Positions 25,688 through 34,931 of a stretch of DNA of 64,000 nucleotides are shown in pieces; the first letter of the stretch is position 1; each line of letters opens with the position of its first letter. The notes under the pieces are model-generated. The model was not told where the DNA came from and ran no database searches. It was given only the letters and a program-made list of their open reading frames with translations. The position numbers and the translations under genes are program-made. Origin of the DNA: Promineifilum sp. GTDB taxonomy: Bacteria > Chloroflexota > Anaerolineae > Promineifilales > Promineifilaceae. Location of the stretch: assembly GCA_019454405.1 (NCBI GenBank), contig JACFOH010000001.1, positions 18,464 to 82,463 of the forward strand, written 5' to 3'.

Positions 25688-26560
25688 CTAGATTATCCAA
25701 CCGGGCGGTCCAGTGAACGGTCGGATATCCTCATCACTTAATATCAGCCTGACGCTTTCCTCCAGCGTCATATACTCGGTTAGCACAGCTTCTTCATAGC
25801 GACTGGCCCAGCGATGGATTAATCCATGCGCTTTCCGTAACTCAACCAGCATGAGCTGGGCCAGCGGGCCGCCCCGTTCCAGAAAGCCCGAACGAACATA
25901 ATCCGCTTCGGTCTGGCTAAAATCATAATCCAGGCGCACGACCGCGGCGTGCCATTCGCCGCCTGACCAGGTGAACTGGCCATAACCGGCGCGTCTGTCG
26001 TTGTCGAACGAGGAACCTACTGAGCCTATATTGACGACCAGGGTATCGCCGAGGCGACGAATCAGAGGGCGATGGGTATGTCCGGTGACGAAAACGGCCG
26101 GAGCAGGGGCGATTTGCCGCTGTAAGGTGTTATCCGGTGTCTCTGGGTAGATGCCGTCCCGGTTGCTTCGCATAGACGCATGGACTACTCTCAACGATTG
26201 GTTGTTCGGCATGGAATGTTCGTAGATATCGGGCAACAGTTTTACGTCCATGGCCATTTCCCCGATCTGCGCCAGGGCGAAATGGGCGAACTGTTTCACC
26301 TCATAGCCCGGGCCGGATAGCGGCCGGTCGGGTACGGCACAATCGAGGACGAACTCCTCATGATTGCCGCGCAATAATTGCCAGCCCATGGTCTCTCGCC
26401 GCTCCAGCATCCACTCCAGACATGCCCCCGAACTTGGTCCCCGGTTGATGATATCCCCGCCCACGATGACGATATCAGGTGACCAGGCGTCAATATCGGC
26501 TACGACCGTTTGCAGGGCGGGGAGGTTCCCATGGATATCGGACAGGACGGCTACTTTCAT
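25688..26560 (-). CDS. calcineurin-like metallophosphoesterase
   Basis: A metallophosphoesterase with the metal-binding set in order: SDIHGN (Asp and His), GGDIINRG, LLRGNHEE, and VFVTGHTHRP near residue 180. This is the YfcE/PrpE-like group that hydrolyses phosphomonoesters, diesters or diadenosine polyphosphates; the substrate is open. The ATG at 26560 (MKVAVLSDIHGN) is the natural start, since an upstream in-frame ATG (26611) lies outside the fold and before the promoter. A TATAAT sits 7 bases before the chosen ATG. Confidence 0.9.
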   Translation of the reverse strand: MKVAVLSDIHGNLPALQTVVADIDAWSPDIVIVGGDIINRGPSSGACLEWMLERRETMGWQLLRGNHEEFVLDCAVPDRPLSGPGYEVKQFAHFALAQIGEMAMDVKLLPDIYEHSMPNNQSLRVVHASMRSNRDGIYPETPDNTLQRQIAPAPAVFVTGHTHRPLIRRLGDTLVVNIGSVGSSFDNDRRAGYGQFTWSGGEWHAAVVRLDYDFSQTEADYVRSGFLERGGPLAQLMLVELRKAHGLIHRWASRYEEAVLTEYMTLEESVRLILSDEDIRPFTGPPGWII

Positions 26561-26567
26561 CGGCGGG

Positions 26568-26573
26568 ATTATA
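26568..26573 (-). promoter_or_regulatory. -10 element seven bases before the metallophosphoesterase start
   Basis: A perfect TATAAT on the minus strand followed by CCCGCCG and ATG. There is no Shine-Dalgarno sequence in between, so a leaderless mRNA is likely. Confidence 0.55.
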
Positions 26574-26584
26574 CCGGATGGGCG

Positions 26585-27433
26585 ATGGATGGCAGCAGCC
26601 GGCCGTGCCATTCGTCCAAATCGGCGCTTTTTGTTATTCTGGCCGCCGTGTTTATCTTCTTGTCGAAACTGATTCCGCTTCTGATGTTCCCCTTGGGGCT
26701 AAGCATGTTGCTATTGCTGGTGGCCCTGATCTGGAGACGTGGGCGGCGGTTAGCGATAGCCTTGGCTCTGATCATTCTGTGGCTCGGTAGCAGTCGCTAC
26801 GTAGCCTATACCCTGGTGCGTAGCCTGGAATCGCGCTACCCGCCCGCGAATGCGCCCCAGGCTGCCGCGATCGTCATATTAGGTGGTGGCACCCGTGGCA
26901 GCGATCCCCCGCGGCCGATCACTGAAGTTAATGAGGCCGGTGACCGCTTACTTTACGGCGCGAAACTGTATCATGACGGCGCGGCCGATGTCATCCTCGT
27001 CACGGGCGGCAGCATCGAATGGCTGACACCCGAAGGGATTAGTCCGGAGGCGAGCGATATGCTGGCTTTCATGGATCTGGTTGGGGTGCCGCCTGAAGCT
27101 GTCTGGACGGAGGCTCGCTCGCGCAACACCTACGAGAACGCTCTCTATAGTCGGCAAATGTTGGCCGAGGCCGGAATAGATGAAATCATTCTGGTGACCT
27201 CGGCCATGCATATGCCGCGCTCCGTGCCCCTGTTCGAGGCTCAGGGGTTGCGCGTCATTCCTGCTCCAACAGATTTCCTCGTATCCGACGCCGAGTGGCG
27301 ACACCTGTGGCGCGGCGGACCCATAGGAACGGTCATCAACTTGATGCCTGATGCTGAATATTTGGCCTATACCGCGCGTGCTCTCAAAGAGTATATCGGC
27401 CTGTTCGTCTACAGCTTGCGCGGCTGGATGTGA
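26585..27433 (+). CDS. YdcF/ElyC family (DUF218) membrane protein
   Basis: Two N-terminal membrane helices (VFIFLSKLIPLLMFPLGLSM and LAIALALIILWLG) and a DUF218 domain with AAIVILGGGTRG, VILVTGG, RNTYENALYSRQML and LVTSAMHMPRSVPLFEAQG. ElyC of E. coli affects peptidoglycan and undecaprenyl-phosphate use. The start is uncertain: ATG 26585 is given, but GTG 26648 would begin right at the conserved helix (typical FxLSKL). The gene starts divergently from the metallophosphoesterase, only 25 bases away. Confidence 0.82.
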   Translation: MDGSSRPCHSSKSALFVILAAVFIFLSKLIPLLMFPLGLSMLLLLVALIWRRGRRLAIALALIILWLGSSRYVAYTLVRSLESRYPPANAPQAAAIVILGGGTRGSDPPRPITEVNEAGDRLLYGAKLYHDGAADVILVTGGSIEWLTPEGISPEASDMLAFMDLVGVPPEAVWTEARSRNTYENALYSRQMLAEAGIDEIILVTSAMHMPRSVPLFEAQGLRVIPAPTDFLVSDAEWRHLWRGGPIGTVINLMPDAEYLAYTARALKEYIGLFVYSLRGWM

Positions 27434-27446
27434 TGCTCCTACTCGG

Positions 27447-28928
27447 CTAAGCGTCGAGGAAATGAGCGAGATCTTTCTTCAGCTGCTCCAGTGACGGATC
27501 GTGAATATAGACCATATGTCCCGCCTCGTAATAAGTCATGGTGATGTTCGAGCGTAGACTCTCATCCAACTCCAGATGGTTGAACGTGTATTGTGTTGCG
27601 AAGTAAGGTGTGGCCAGGTCGTAATAGCCATTAGCAACGAAAACCCTCAAGTGTGGATTCATGCTCATGGCTTTGCGTAACGTCTCGCCCGTGTTGACGT
27701 AGCTGTTTTGGTTCTCTTCAAATTTCCATGGATATACCCGACCGCTGAGGACCTCATAGGGGAGATCGCTCTCGAATTGCAGATCACGCCGGATATAGTC
27801 GTTGAGCATTGCTGAATAAGGACCCTGGATGATGGCGTAACTTGGGTCGTACTCGATCGATTCGCCGGCCGCGTTGCGATCGATGCCGATGTAGCGGCTG
27901 TCCAGACGGCCAACTGTCCGGCGCTCATCGCGTAGAAGCTCCTTCACAAATCGGTAGATATTGATGCGCAGGTTCGTCGATTCAATGTATCGGGCGGACA
28001 GGCCCGTATAGCGTGACAGTTTGGCGACGATGGCGGCCTTCGCGTCGGCTGGTAGAGCGTCGCCCTGTATCAAGGCCGTAGCATATTCGCCTTGCGCGAA
28101 TGCTTCGACCTCGGCTAATGTCCGGCCTAGATCGGCCTGTAACTCATTGTCTAGCCGCTTGTGGTACCAAGCGGTCGCCGCGTAGGTCGGCAGGAACAGG
28201 AGATAAGGCAGATCGTTGCCGGGGTCAAAAGCCAGCGTCATGAAATTGAGGACAGTGGAGACGAGCATGATGCCGTTCAGGTATAGTCCATGCCGCTCCT
28301 GCAAATAGCCCGACAGGCCGGTGGCGCGGGTCGTGCCGTAGCTCTCGCCGATGAGGTATTTCGGCGATGACCAGCGTTGATAGCGCGAAGTGTAGAGACG
28401 AATGAAATCCCCCACCGATTCGATATCAGGTTTGAAGCCATGGAACTGTTTGTCTTCCTCGCCGGGCACGGCACGGCTGTAACCGGTCGTCACAGGATCA
28501 ATGAATACCAGATCGGTCTTGTCCAACAAGCTGAACTCGTTATCGATCATTCGGTAGGGCGGGGGAATGGGATGACCGTCCCGCTCCAATTCAACGCGGC
28601 GCGGCCCCAGCAAGCCCAGGTGAAGCCAGATGGACGGCGAGCCTGGGCCGCCATTGAACGCGAAGGTGATCGGCCGCGCCGCGGCATGCTCCGCCTCGGA
28701 AATGTCTTCTGGCTGGTCGAGTGTGTACGCGACGAAGAAGATAGCCGCTTTGGGCTTCTCGCCGGTTTCCTTATCTTCAGCTTTCAGAATGATCTGGCCG
28801 GTCGTGGCTGTGTAGCTCAGCGTTCGGCCGCCGATGGTCGTTGTATGATTTGTTCGGGAGATAAGATCCGTCGGGATGCTCTTTTCTCCATTCTTTCCCG
28901 ATTCTTTTTCATCGTTTGTTGTGGACAT
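27447..28928 (-). CDS. S10 family serine carboxypeptidase-like peptidase
   Basis: About 493 residues. The S10 hallmarks are all present: oxyanion FNGGPGSPSIWLHLG, nucleophile in LIGESYGTTRATGLSGYL, Asp in FVANGYYDLATPYFA and His in YYEAGHMVYIH. Such enzymes trim C-terminal residues at acidic pH and are mostly eukaryotic, with scattered bacterial members. No signal peptide follows the chosen ATG 28928 (MSTTNDEKESG), so it seems cytoplasmic unless the upstream in-frame stretch from 29132, which overlaps the divergent M16 gene, were used. Confidence 0.88.
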   Translation of the reverse strand: MSTTNDEKESGKNGEKSIPTDLISRTNHTTTIGGRTLSYTATTGQIILKAEDKETGEKPKAAIFFVAYTLDQPEDISEAEHAAARPITFAFNGGPGSPSIWLHLGLLGPRRVELERDGHPIPPPYRMIDNEFSLLDKTDLVFIDPVTTGYSRAVPGEEDKQFHGFKPDIESVGDFIRLYTSRYQRWSSPKYLIGESYGTTRATGLSGYLQERHGLYLNGIMLVSTVLNFMTLAFDPGNDLPYLLFLPTYAATAWYHKRLDNELQADLGRTLAEVEAFAQGEYATALIQGDALPADAKAAIVAKLSRYTGLSARYIESTNLRINIYRFVKELLRDERRTVGRLDSRYIGIDRNAAGESIEYDPSYAIIQGPYSAMLNDYIRRDLQFESDLPYEVLSGRVYPWKFEENQNSYVNTGETLRKAMSMNPHLRVFVANGYYDLATPYFATQYTFNHLELDESLRSNITMTYYEAGHMVYIHDPSLEQLKKDLAHFLDA

Positions 28929-29116
28929 GGTGGTTTTGGTTATTTGTTGGATAGTAGGACGGCGTAACGCCGAAAATAAAATAGAAGCTCCAGACCCCCA
29001 GATTACCAAATTATCTCGATCCGTCACCTCTTTGTTCGTGCGAGCTTCGACGCCAACCTGCCCCGGATGTGCCCAATCGCTATAATCATTGTTCGGCATT
29101 GAGTTGGAGAGAGTAG

Positions 29117-30421
29117 ATGAGTTCAACGACAACGAAAACGCGACTGGGTAATGGTCTGACGGTTATTCTCAAGGAGATGCATCACGCTCCTGTGGCAACT
29201 TTTATGGTCTGGTATCGTGTGGGCAGCCGTAATGAATTACCAGGTCATACCGGCGTATCTCACTGGGTCGAGCACATGATGTTTAAAGGAACGCCCCAAA
29301 TACCCGGCGATCTCATGGAGCGTATGATCTCGCGCGAGGGAGGTCATTGGAACGCATTTACCTGGCTTGACTACACGGCGTATTACGAAACTATGCCGTC
29401 CAATCGCATTGATATCGCGCTGCGGCTGGAAGCTGACCGTATGGTCAATACGATCATGACGCCCGATGAAGTGGAATCGGAGCGTACAGTTATCTTGTCC
29501 GAGCGCTCGATGTATGAGAATCAGCCGCGCTTTCTGCTTGATGAGGAGTTGACGGCAGCTGCTTTCCGTGTTCATCCCTATCATCATGAAGTCATTGGGG
29601 ATGTAGTCGATCTACAAACGATGACCCGCGACATGCTATTCGAACATTACCGCCGCCACTACGTCCCTGCGAACGCTATCGCTGTGGTCGTTGGCGATTT
29701 TGATACAAGCCAGATACTAAGCCAGATCACCGAGTTATTTGGCTCTATCCCGGCGGGAGAGGAGACTACGATTGTTCGGCGCGAGGAGCCGGCTCAGCTC
29801 GGCGAGCGCCGAGTCGTCGTCAATGGCCCCGGAGATACGGCCTATCTCACCTTCGCTTATCACGTCCCTGGCGCGACCCATCCCGATTATCCCGCGCTGT
29901 CATTACTTAATGCCGCGCTGGCTGGGGGCAGCAGCCTTGGTATGTTCAGTGGCGGCGGTTCAAACAGGAGTTCGCGGCTTTATAAGGCGCTGGTCAATAC
30001 TGAGTTCGCCGCCGGGGTCGGTGGTAGTCTGACGCCTACGATCGATCCGTTTCTCTACACTTTGTCGGCCGTTGTTCGTTCCGGCCGCACGTTGCCCGAA
30101 GTAGAGTCGGCTCTTGAGGCCGAACTCGACCGGTTGGCGACCGAACCGATTACCCAAGTTGAATTGGCCAAGGCATTAAAGCGTGCTCGCGCTCAATTTA
30201 TCATGGCCGGCGAGAGCATTTCAGGACAGGCTCAGCTCCTTGGCGCAGCTGAAGCCACGACAGGCGACTATCGCTGGTTCGAGAGTGTGCTGGAACGGCT
30301 CAACGAAGTGACCCTTGACGATATCGAGCGTGTCGGTCGCCGGTATCTGCAACGGCGAAACCGTACTACCGGCTGGTATGAGCCAACGATCGATAACGAA
30401 GGTGGTGGGCGCCCGGCCTGA
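29117..30421 (+). CDS. M16 family zinc peptidase, catalytic subunit
   Basis: 434-residue pitrilysin/processing-peptidase type enzyme. The inverted zinc motif HxxEH is at 49-53 (SHWVEHMMFKGT), and the distal Glu lies in the DEVESERTVILSE region near 125-135. C-terminal half is the usual inactive repeat with AYLTFAYHVPG and SRLYKALV. It probably pairs with the inactive M16 protein two genes on. No export signal. GAGAGAG precedes the ATG. Confidence 0.93.
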   Translation: MSSTTTKTRLGNGLTVILKEMHHAPVATFMVWYRVGSRNELPGHTGVSHWVEHMMFKGTPQIPGDLMERMISREGGHWNAFTWLDYTAYYETMPSNRIDIALRLEADRMVNTIMTPDEVESERTVILSERSMYENQPRFLLDEELTAAAFRVHPYHHEVIGDVVDLQTMTRDMLFEHYRRHYVPANAIAVVVGDFDTSQILSQITELFGSIPAGEETTIVRREEPAQLGERRVVVNGPGDTAYLTFAYHVPGATHPDYPALSLLNAALAGGSSLGMFSGGGSNRSSRLYKALVNTEFAAGVGGSLTPTIDPFLYTLSAVVRSGRTLPEVESALEAELDRLATEPITQVELAKALKRARAQFIMAGESISGQAQLLGAAEATTGDYRWFESVLERLNEVTLDDIERVGRRYLQRRNRTTGWYEPTIDNEGGGRPA

Positions 30422-30467
30422 TATCCAGTAGAAGGCGAACTCCATGGTATGGCCGCCTGTCTATCTA

Positions 30468-30476
30468 TGGTAAAAT
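30468..30476 (+). promoter_or_regulatory. extended -10 element eight bases before a start codon
   Basis: TGG-TAAAAT ends 8 bases before ATG 30485 of the phosphatase gene, implying an internal promoter within the M16 cluster and a leaderless start. Confidence 0.45.
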
Positions 30477-30484
30477 CCCAAGAG

Positions 30485-32314
30485 ATGACCGCTCAACATG
30501 ACCTGGTTACTGATCTCCAGACACTCAACGAGATCTCTCTGATTCTGAACCAGTCTCCCGACGTCAAGACCGCCCTTAATGATTCTCTGGCTAAACTGGT
30601 CACTTTGATGGGGTTGGAGACGGGCTGGATCTTCCTGCTCGATCCGACCGCCAACGATCGCTGGAGCGGTCGCGGATTTCGCCTCATTGCCCACTATAAC
30701 TTGCCTCCGGCTTTAGCAGTGACGAACGCGGCCGCCTGGGACCAAACATGTGATTGCCAAAGGCTCTATCTGGAGGGTGATATCACCAGCGCTTATAACG
30801 AGGTGCAGTGCAGCCGGCTGGCGGGCGTCACGGGTGACAAGATGGGATTGGCCATCCATGCGTCAACGCCTTTGCGCTCCGGTGATCGTCTGCTTGGTAT
30901 CCTGAATGTTGCCGCTCCGAGTTGGTCTTACTTTACCTCGCGCAGTCTTAGCTTGCTCACCAACGTCGGCAATCAGATGGGAACCGCGCTCGAGAGAGCC
31001 CAGTTATTCGACGCGATGCAGGAGCAACGCATCCACGAACAAGCGGCTCTCCTCGATATTTCGCAACAACTCCTGAGCCGTCATGACCTCGACGACCTGA
31101 TGCATTACATTGTCGAGGAGGTGCGAAACCTGATATCGGCCGACGCCTGTGCGGTCCTCCTGACCGGCCCTGACCCGGACTACCTATATTTCCGCGCCGC
31201 TTCCGGCTGGATAAACGATCCTACTGGCAAGGATTATCGCGTTCCAGCCGATGATTCCACCGGCTCCGGTTGGGTTATGCGCACTCAACAGATGATGCTG
31301 GTGGAAGATCTGACTGTGCAGGATCCGCCGCTATGGTCGCCGGATTGGCTTGGGCGTGAGGGCTTCAAAGCGGCGGCGATGGTCCCCCTTATCGCCAATG
31401 ATGTGGCCATTGGAGCGCTAGTCATCGACTTTCGTACAAAGCGGCGTCTCACCGAGGTTGAGGTGCGTTTCCTGCGCCTCATGGCCAACACGGCCGCCCT
31501 GGCCATCGAGACGGCGCGCCTCCACCGTGAGGAATTGAAACGCCAGCGTATCGAGGAAGAGCTTGAGGTCGGTCGCCATATCCAGATGAGCATGTTGCCC
31601 GCCGCGCCGCCGCGCCTCGAGGGTTGGGAGTTTGCAGCCTACTTCGAGGCGGCCCGGCAGGTCGGTGGCGATTTCTACGACTTGTTTCCGCTGCCGGGCG
31701 AACCCGGTCGTCTGGGTGTCGTCATCGCCGACGTTAGCGACAAGGGTGTTCCTGCGGCATTATTTATGACGCTTAGTCGCACGACGATACGGAACATCGC
31801 ACTGCGTGGTCGCGCACCTGCCGAAGTGCTGGGTTGGGCCAACCGTTATATCCAGGAAGACAGCCAATCCGATATGTTCCTTTCGGCGTTCTATGCTGAA
31901 TTGAACACTAATACCGGTCAGTTGACCTACGCCAACGCCGGTCACAATCCACCTCTTCTGTGGCGCAAGGCGGAATCTAGATTCTTTCGCTTGCCGCCCA
32001 GTTCCCCACTTCTCGGCGTTTTTTCTGACCTCAATGTCGCCGTGGCTACTGCCGAATTAGAGGCGGGCGATACGCTTGTCTTGTATACCGATGGCATTAC
32101 CGATGCGGTAGATGCAGATTATCAGGAGTTCGGCGCACATCGCCTGGAAGAGACGATGCGCGATCTCTTGCTGGAACGTCCGGATATAAGTGCGGATGAA
32201 CTTCGCACTGCTATAGCGGATGATGTCCACCGGTTTGCCGGAGACATGACGCAATACGACGATATTACCCTGCTGGTTATTAAACGGACCGAAGCGACAC
32301 ATGACCGTCAATAG
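30485..32314 (+). CDS. GAF-GAF-PP2C (SpoIIE/RsbU-like) serine phosphatase
   Basis: About 609 residues: two GAF sensor domains (roughly 15-180 and 195-350), a short helical linker (RLHREELKRQRIEEELEVGRHIQ) and a PP2C/SpoIIE phosphatase domain with QVGGDFYDLF, GVVIADVSDKGVPAALFM, TYANAGHNPPLLW and LVLYTDGITDAV, carrying the metal-binding Asp residues. Such proteins dephosphorylate anti-anti-sigma factors in partner-switching pathways, but no STAS or RsbW gene is in the window. The start among ATG 30449, 30467 and 30485 is uncertain. Its end overlaps the next M16 gene by 14 bases. Confidence 0.9.
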   Translation: MTAQHDLVTDLQTLNEISLILNQSPDVKTALNDSLAKLVTLMGLETGWIFLLDPTANDRWSGRGFRLIAHYNLPPALAVTNAAAWDQTCDCQRLYLEGDITSAYNEVQCSRLAGVTGDKMGLAIHASTPLRSGDRLLGILNVAAPSWSYFTSRSLSLLTNVGNQMGTALERAQLFDAMQEQRIHEQAALLDISQQLLSRHDLDDLMHYIVEEVRNLISADACAVLLTGPDPDYLYFRAASGWINDPTGKDYRVPADDSTGSGWVMRTQQMMLVEDLTVQDPPLWSPDWLGREGFKAAAMVPLIANDVAIGALVIDFRTKRRLTEVEVRFLRLMANTAALAIETARLHREELKRQRIEEELEVGRHIQMSMLPAAPPRLEGWEFAAYFEAARQVGGDFYDLFPLPGEPGRLGVVIADVSDKGVPAALFMTLSRTTIRNIALRGRAPAEVLGWANRYIQEDSQSDMFLSAFYAELNTNTGQLTYANAGHNPPLLWRKAESRFFRLPPSSPLLGVFSDLNVAVATAELEAGDTLVLYTDGITDAVDADYQEFGAHRLEETMRDLLLERPDISADELRTAIADDVHRFAGDMTQYDDITLLVIKRTEATHDRQ

Positions 32315-33578
32315 CTACCCCGGACCGGACACCATCCGTCGTCACATCCTGTCTAACGGCATCACCGTGCTGGTTTACGAGAATATGAGCAGCGCCACGG
32401 TTTCTATCGAGGGCGTGGTCCGTGCCGGCTCGGTTGTCGAGCCGGCCGACAAAGCCGGCCTGGCTGATTTCACGGCTGACATGCTGATGCGCGGTACCCA
32501 TAAGCGCACCTTCGATGAGATCTACGAGACACTCGAGATGGCCGGCGCAGGGGTGGCTTTTGGTAGCGCCTCTCACACTTTGGGCTTTTCGAGTCATAGT
32601 CTGGCGGAGGACCTCGATCTAGCGCTGGATGTTATCGTCGAATCACTTTGCCGGCCGGTGTTCCCTGCGGAGCAGATGGAGAAGCTTCGCGGGCAACTCA
32701 TTACCGGGCTACAGATGCGCGCTAACAGCACCCGCAGCATGGCCTGGTTGGCGTTTTTTGAGATGGCCTACCCGAATCATCCTTTTGGCCGTTCCAGCAG
32801 TGGCTATCTGGATACTATTTCCGCGATGACCCGGCAAGATATCGTCGGGTTTTACGAGCGCTATTATGGCCCGCGAGGCATGATTATCGGCATTGCCGGC
32901 GCCATCAGGGCGGATGACGCCTTGCGAAAAATCGAGAGCGCCTTCGGCGGATGGCGTAACGATGATCAGCAAGTCGTGCCGATCGCCCCTGAGGCCCCCA
33001 GACCTTCCGGCATAGTACGTCGCCATGTGCCGATGCCGGATAAGCACCAGGTCGATATCGTCATGGGCCTGCCCGGCCCACGCCGTTCCGCTGTTGATTA
33101 CCTCGATGCCAGCCTGATGAACACGATCCTGGGCGTCTTTGGCATGATGGGGCGAATCGGACAAAACGTGCGCGAGGAACAAGGATTGGCTTACTATGCG
33201 TCAAGTCGGTTGGCTGGCGGCCTGGGACCGGGCGCGTGGACGGCCTCGGCCGGCGTGGCGCTGGATAAGGTCGATCTGGCGATCGAGTCGATCCGCCATG
33301 AAATACGTCGCATCATTGATGAACCGGTTAGCGAGCAGGAGTTGGCCGATAGCCAGGCTTTTCGTGTTGGATCGATGCCTATGAGTCTGGAGACGAATGG
33401 CGGTATCGCTGACATCATCACCGATATGGAGCTCTATGGTCTCGGCCTGGATTATTTGCACCGTTATGGCGAGATGATGAATGACATCACGATTGAACGT
33501 GTTCAGGCCGCCGCACGTAACTATCTCAGTGCCGATAATATCAATATCGCTATAAGCGGTCCAGTCGAGGCGCTGTGA
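32301..33578 (+). CDS. M16 family peptidase-like protein, inactive partner
   Basis: 425 residues of the M16 fold. In the place of HxxEH there is LADFTADMLMRGT, so zinc ligands and base are gone. The C-terminal part keeps GRIGQNVREEQGLAYYASS, the Arg-Tyr signature that contacts substrate in heterodimers. Together with the catalytic M16 gene it fits the two-subunit arrangement of mitochondrial processing peptidase and bacterial pairs. It overlaps the phosphatase gene and is coupled to acpS by a TGATG overlap. Confidence 0.9.
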   Translation: MTVNSYPGPDTIRRHILSNGITVLVYENMSSATVSIEGVVRAGSVVEPADKAGLADFTADMLMRGTHKRTFDEIYETLEMAGAGVAFGSASHTLGFSSHSLAEDLDLALDVIVESLCRPVFPAEQMEKLRGQLITGLQMRANSTRSMAWLAFFEMAYPNHPFGRSSSGYLDTISAMTRQDIVGFYERYYGPRGMIIGIAGAIRADDALRKIESAFGGWRNDDQQVVPIAPEAPRPSGIVRRHVPMPDKHQVDIVMGLPGPRRSAVDYLDASLMNTILGVFGMMGRIGQNVREEQGLAYYASSRLAGGLGPGAWTASAGVALDKVDLAIESIRHEIRRIIDEPVSEQELADSQAFRVGSMPMSLETNGGIADIITDMELYGLGLDYLHRYGEMMNDITIERVQAAARNYLSADNINIAISGPVEAL

Positions 33579-33994
33579 TGCTGGCTGTTGGCGTTGATAT
33601 CATCGAGGTTGAGCGTATATCGCAAGGTATCGCCCGTTATGGCGACCGCTTTTGCGACCGATTTTTCACGCCAACTGAGCGCGAGCAGTGTGGCAACCGC
33701 GCCACCAGCCTGGCCGGCCGCTTTGCCGTTAAGGAAGCGGTCGGCAAAGCTTTGGGAACCGGGATCGGCGATGTATCCTGGAAAGAGATCGAAATTATAG
33801 GCGACGATCGTGGCCGCCCTGTCCTAAATCTCCATGGCACGGCGGCCCGGCTGGCAGCTGAATTGGGATTGGTAGAATGGTCGATTAGCCTGTCACACAC
33901 AGCTACTCACGCCGTAGGCATGGCCGTAGCGATGGGCGATTCCACATTCGAGGCCAGACGTAACACTCAAACAACTGATGAGGAAGAGAAGTGA
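33578..33994 (+). CDS. acpS: holo-[acyl-carrier-protein] synthase
   Basis: Transfers 4'-phosphopantetheine from CoA to ACP. The metal-binding Asp is in VGVDIIEVERI and the Glu in GRFAVKEAVGKALGTG; FFTPTEREQC and the C-terminal ISLSHTATHAVGMAVA complete the family pattern. At 138 residues it carries about 15 extra residues at the end. ATG 33578 shares its A with the preceding stop (TGATG) and is preferred to GTG 33575. Confidence 0.95.
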   Translation: MLAVGVDIIEVERISQGIARYGDRFCDRFFTPTEREQCGNRATSLAGRFAVKEAVGKALGTGIGDVSWKEIEIIGDDRGRPVLNLHGTAARLAAELGLVEWSISLSHTATHAVGMAVAMGDSTFEARRNTQTTDEEEK

Positions 33995-34896
33995 GTATCA
34001 GCACGACCGATGAGATCGGTCAGAAACAACGTAGTGCCGAGAAGCGATATCGATTGCTTGCCGTGCTTGCCCATCCCGACGACGAATCGTTCGGCATGGG
34101 CGGCACCCTGGCTCGGTATGCTGATGAAGGCGTTGACGTCCATATTGCCATTGCCACTGATGGTGTGGCCGGCTCTGTCGCTGGAGGATATGAACACACT
34201 TTGAAGGAGTTGGCCGCCGTGCGACGGCGCGAATTGGAGTCGGCCGTCCACATTCTTGGCGGTACGCTTCATATGCTGGGCTATCGAGACTCAGGTTATA
34301 TCGGTGATCCGGCTAACCAACATCCTGAGGCCTTCATCAATATCGATCCTCAGGAGTCTGCCGGCAAGGTCGTCGCTCTGATTCGAGAGATTCGGCCGCA
34401 AGTCGTCGTGACCCATGATGAGACCGGGGGCTACTACCATCCCGATCATATCCAGTGCTGGAAGATTACCACGGCCGCCTTTAAGGCTGCCGGGGATGCA
34501 ACCCGTTATTCGGAGATCGGCCCCGCACCGTATCAGCCGCAAAGACTTTACTTCACGGGCCTTTCCAACCGGATGATCAAATTCTTCTCGTTCATGATGC
34601 GCCTGCGCGGGCAAGATCCGAAACACGCGGGCCGAAACAAGGATATCGACTGGACCAGGATCGGCATCGACCCGCATCATCTGCACGCGCGCATTGATTA
34701 CCGGCGATACTGGGATGTCAAGCGCGCCGCCGCGGCCGAACATCCTAGCCAGGGCGGAGGAACGTCACGCTCGCGAATGTTCCCTGAATGGGTGCAGCGT
34801 CGCTTTATGGCGACTGAGACGTTCATCCGTGCTTACCCGGCGGTGGCCGACGGGTTTCGCGAGTACGACTTATTTGCCGGAGTTGTCGCCGATTAG
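33991..34896 (+). CDS. PIG-L family deacetylase
   Basis: A 301-residue LmbE-like zinc deacetylase. The zinc site is in LAVLAHPDDESFGMGGTL, with the third ligand in YYHPDHIQCW. Members remove acetyl from GlcNAc-linked compounds, including MshB and BshB for mycothiol and bacillithiol and enzymes of glycolipid synthesis. No thiol-synthesis partner is adjacent. The GTG start overlaps the acpS stop (GTGA). Confidence 0.92.
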   Translation: MSISTTDEIGQKQRSAEKRYRLLAVLAHPDDESFGMGGTLARYADEGVDVHIAIATDGVAGSVAGGYEHTLKELAAVRRRELESAVHILGGTLHMLGYRDSGYIGDPANQHPEAFINIDPQESAGKVVALIREIRPQVVVTHDETGGYYHPDHIQCWKITTAAFKAAGDATRYSEIGPAPYQPQRLYFTGLSNRMIKFFSFMMRLRGQDPKHAGRNKDIDWTRIGIDPHHLHARIDYRRYWDVKRAAAAEHPSQGGGTSRSRMFPEWVQRRFMATETFIRAYPAVADGFREYDLFAGVVAD

Positions 34897-34897
34897 A

Positions 34898-34906
34898 TGT
34901 TATAAT
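34898..34906 (+). promoter_or_regulatory. extended -10 promoter element
   Basis: TGT-TATAAT directly after the PIG-L stop codon, 25 bases before the ATG of the next hydrolase gene. The same nine-base element occurs at 15570-15578. Confidence 0.6.
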
Positions 34907-34931
34907 GGGATCCAACAGGGGGTAAAGTGCT

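Noticed and set aside
29117..29132. Upstream start of the S10 peptidase overlapping the divergent M16 gene
   Set aside because: The 68 extra residues show no signal peptide or homology and would cross the M16 start; ATG 28928 is used.
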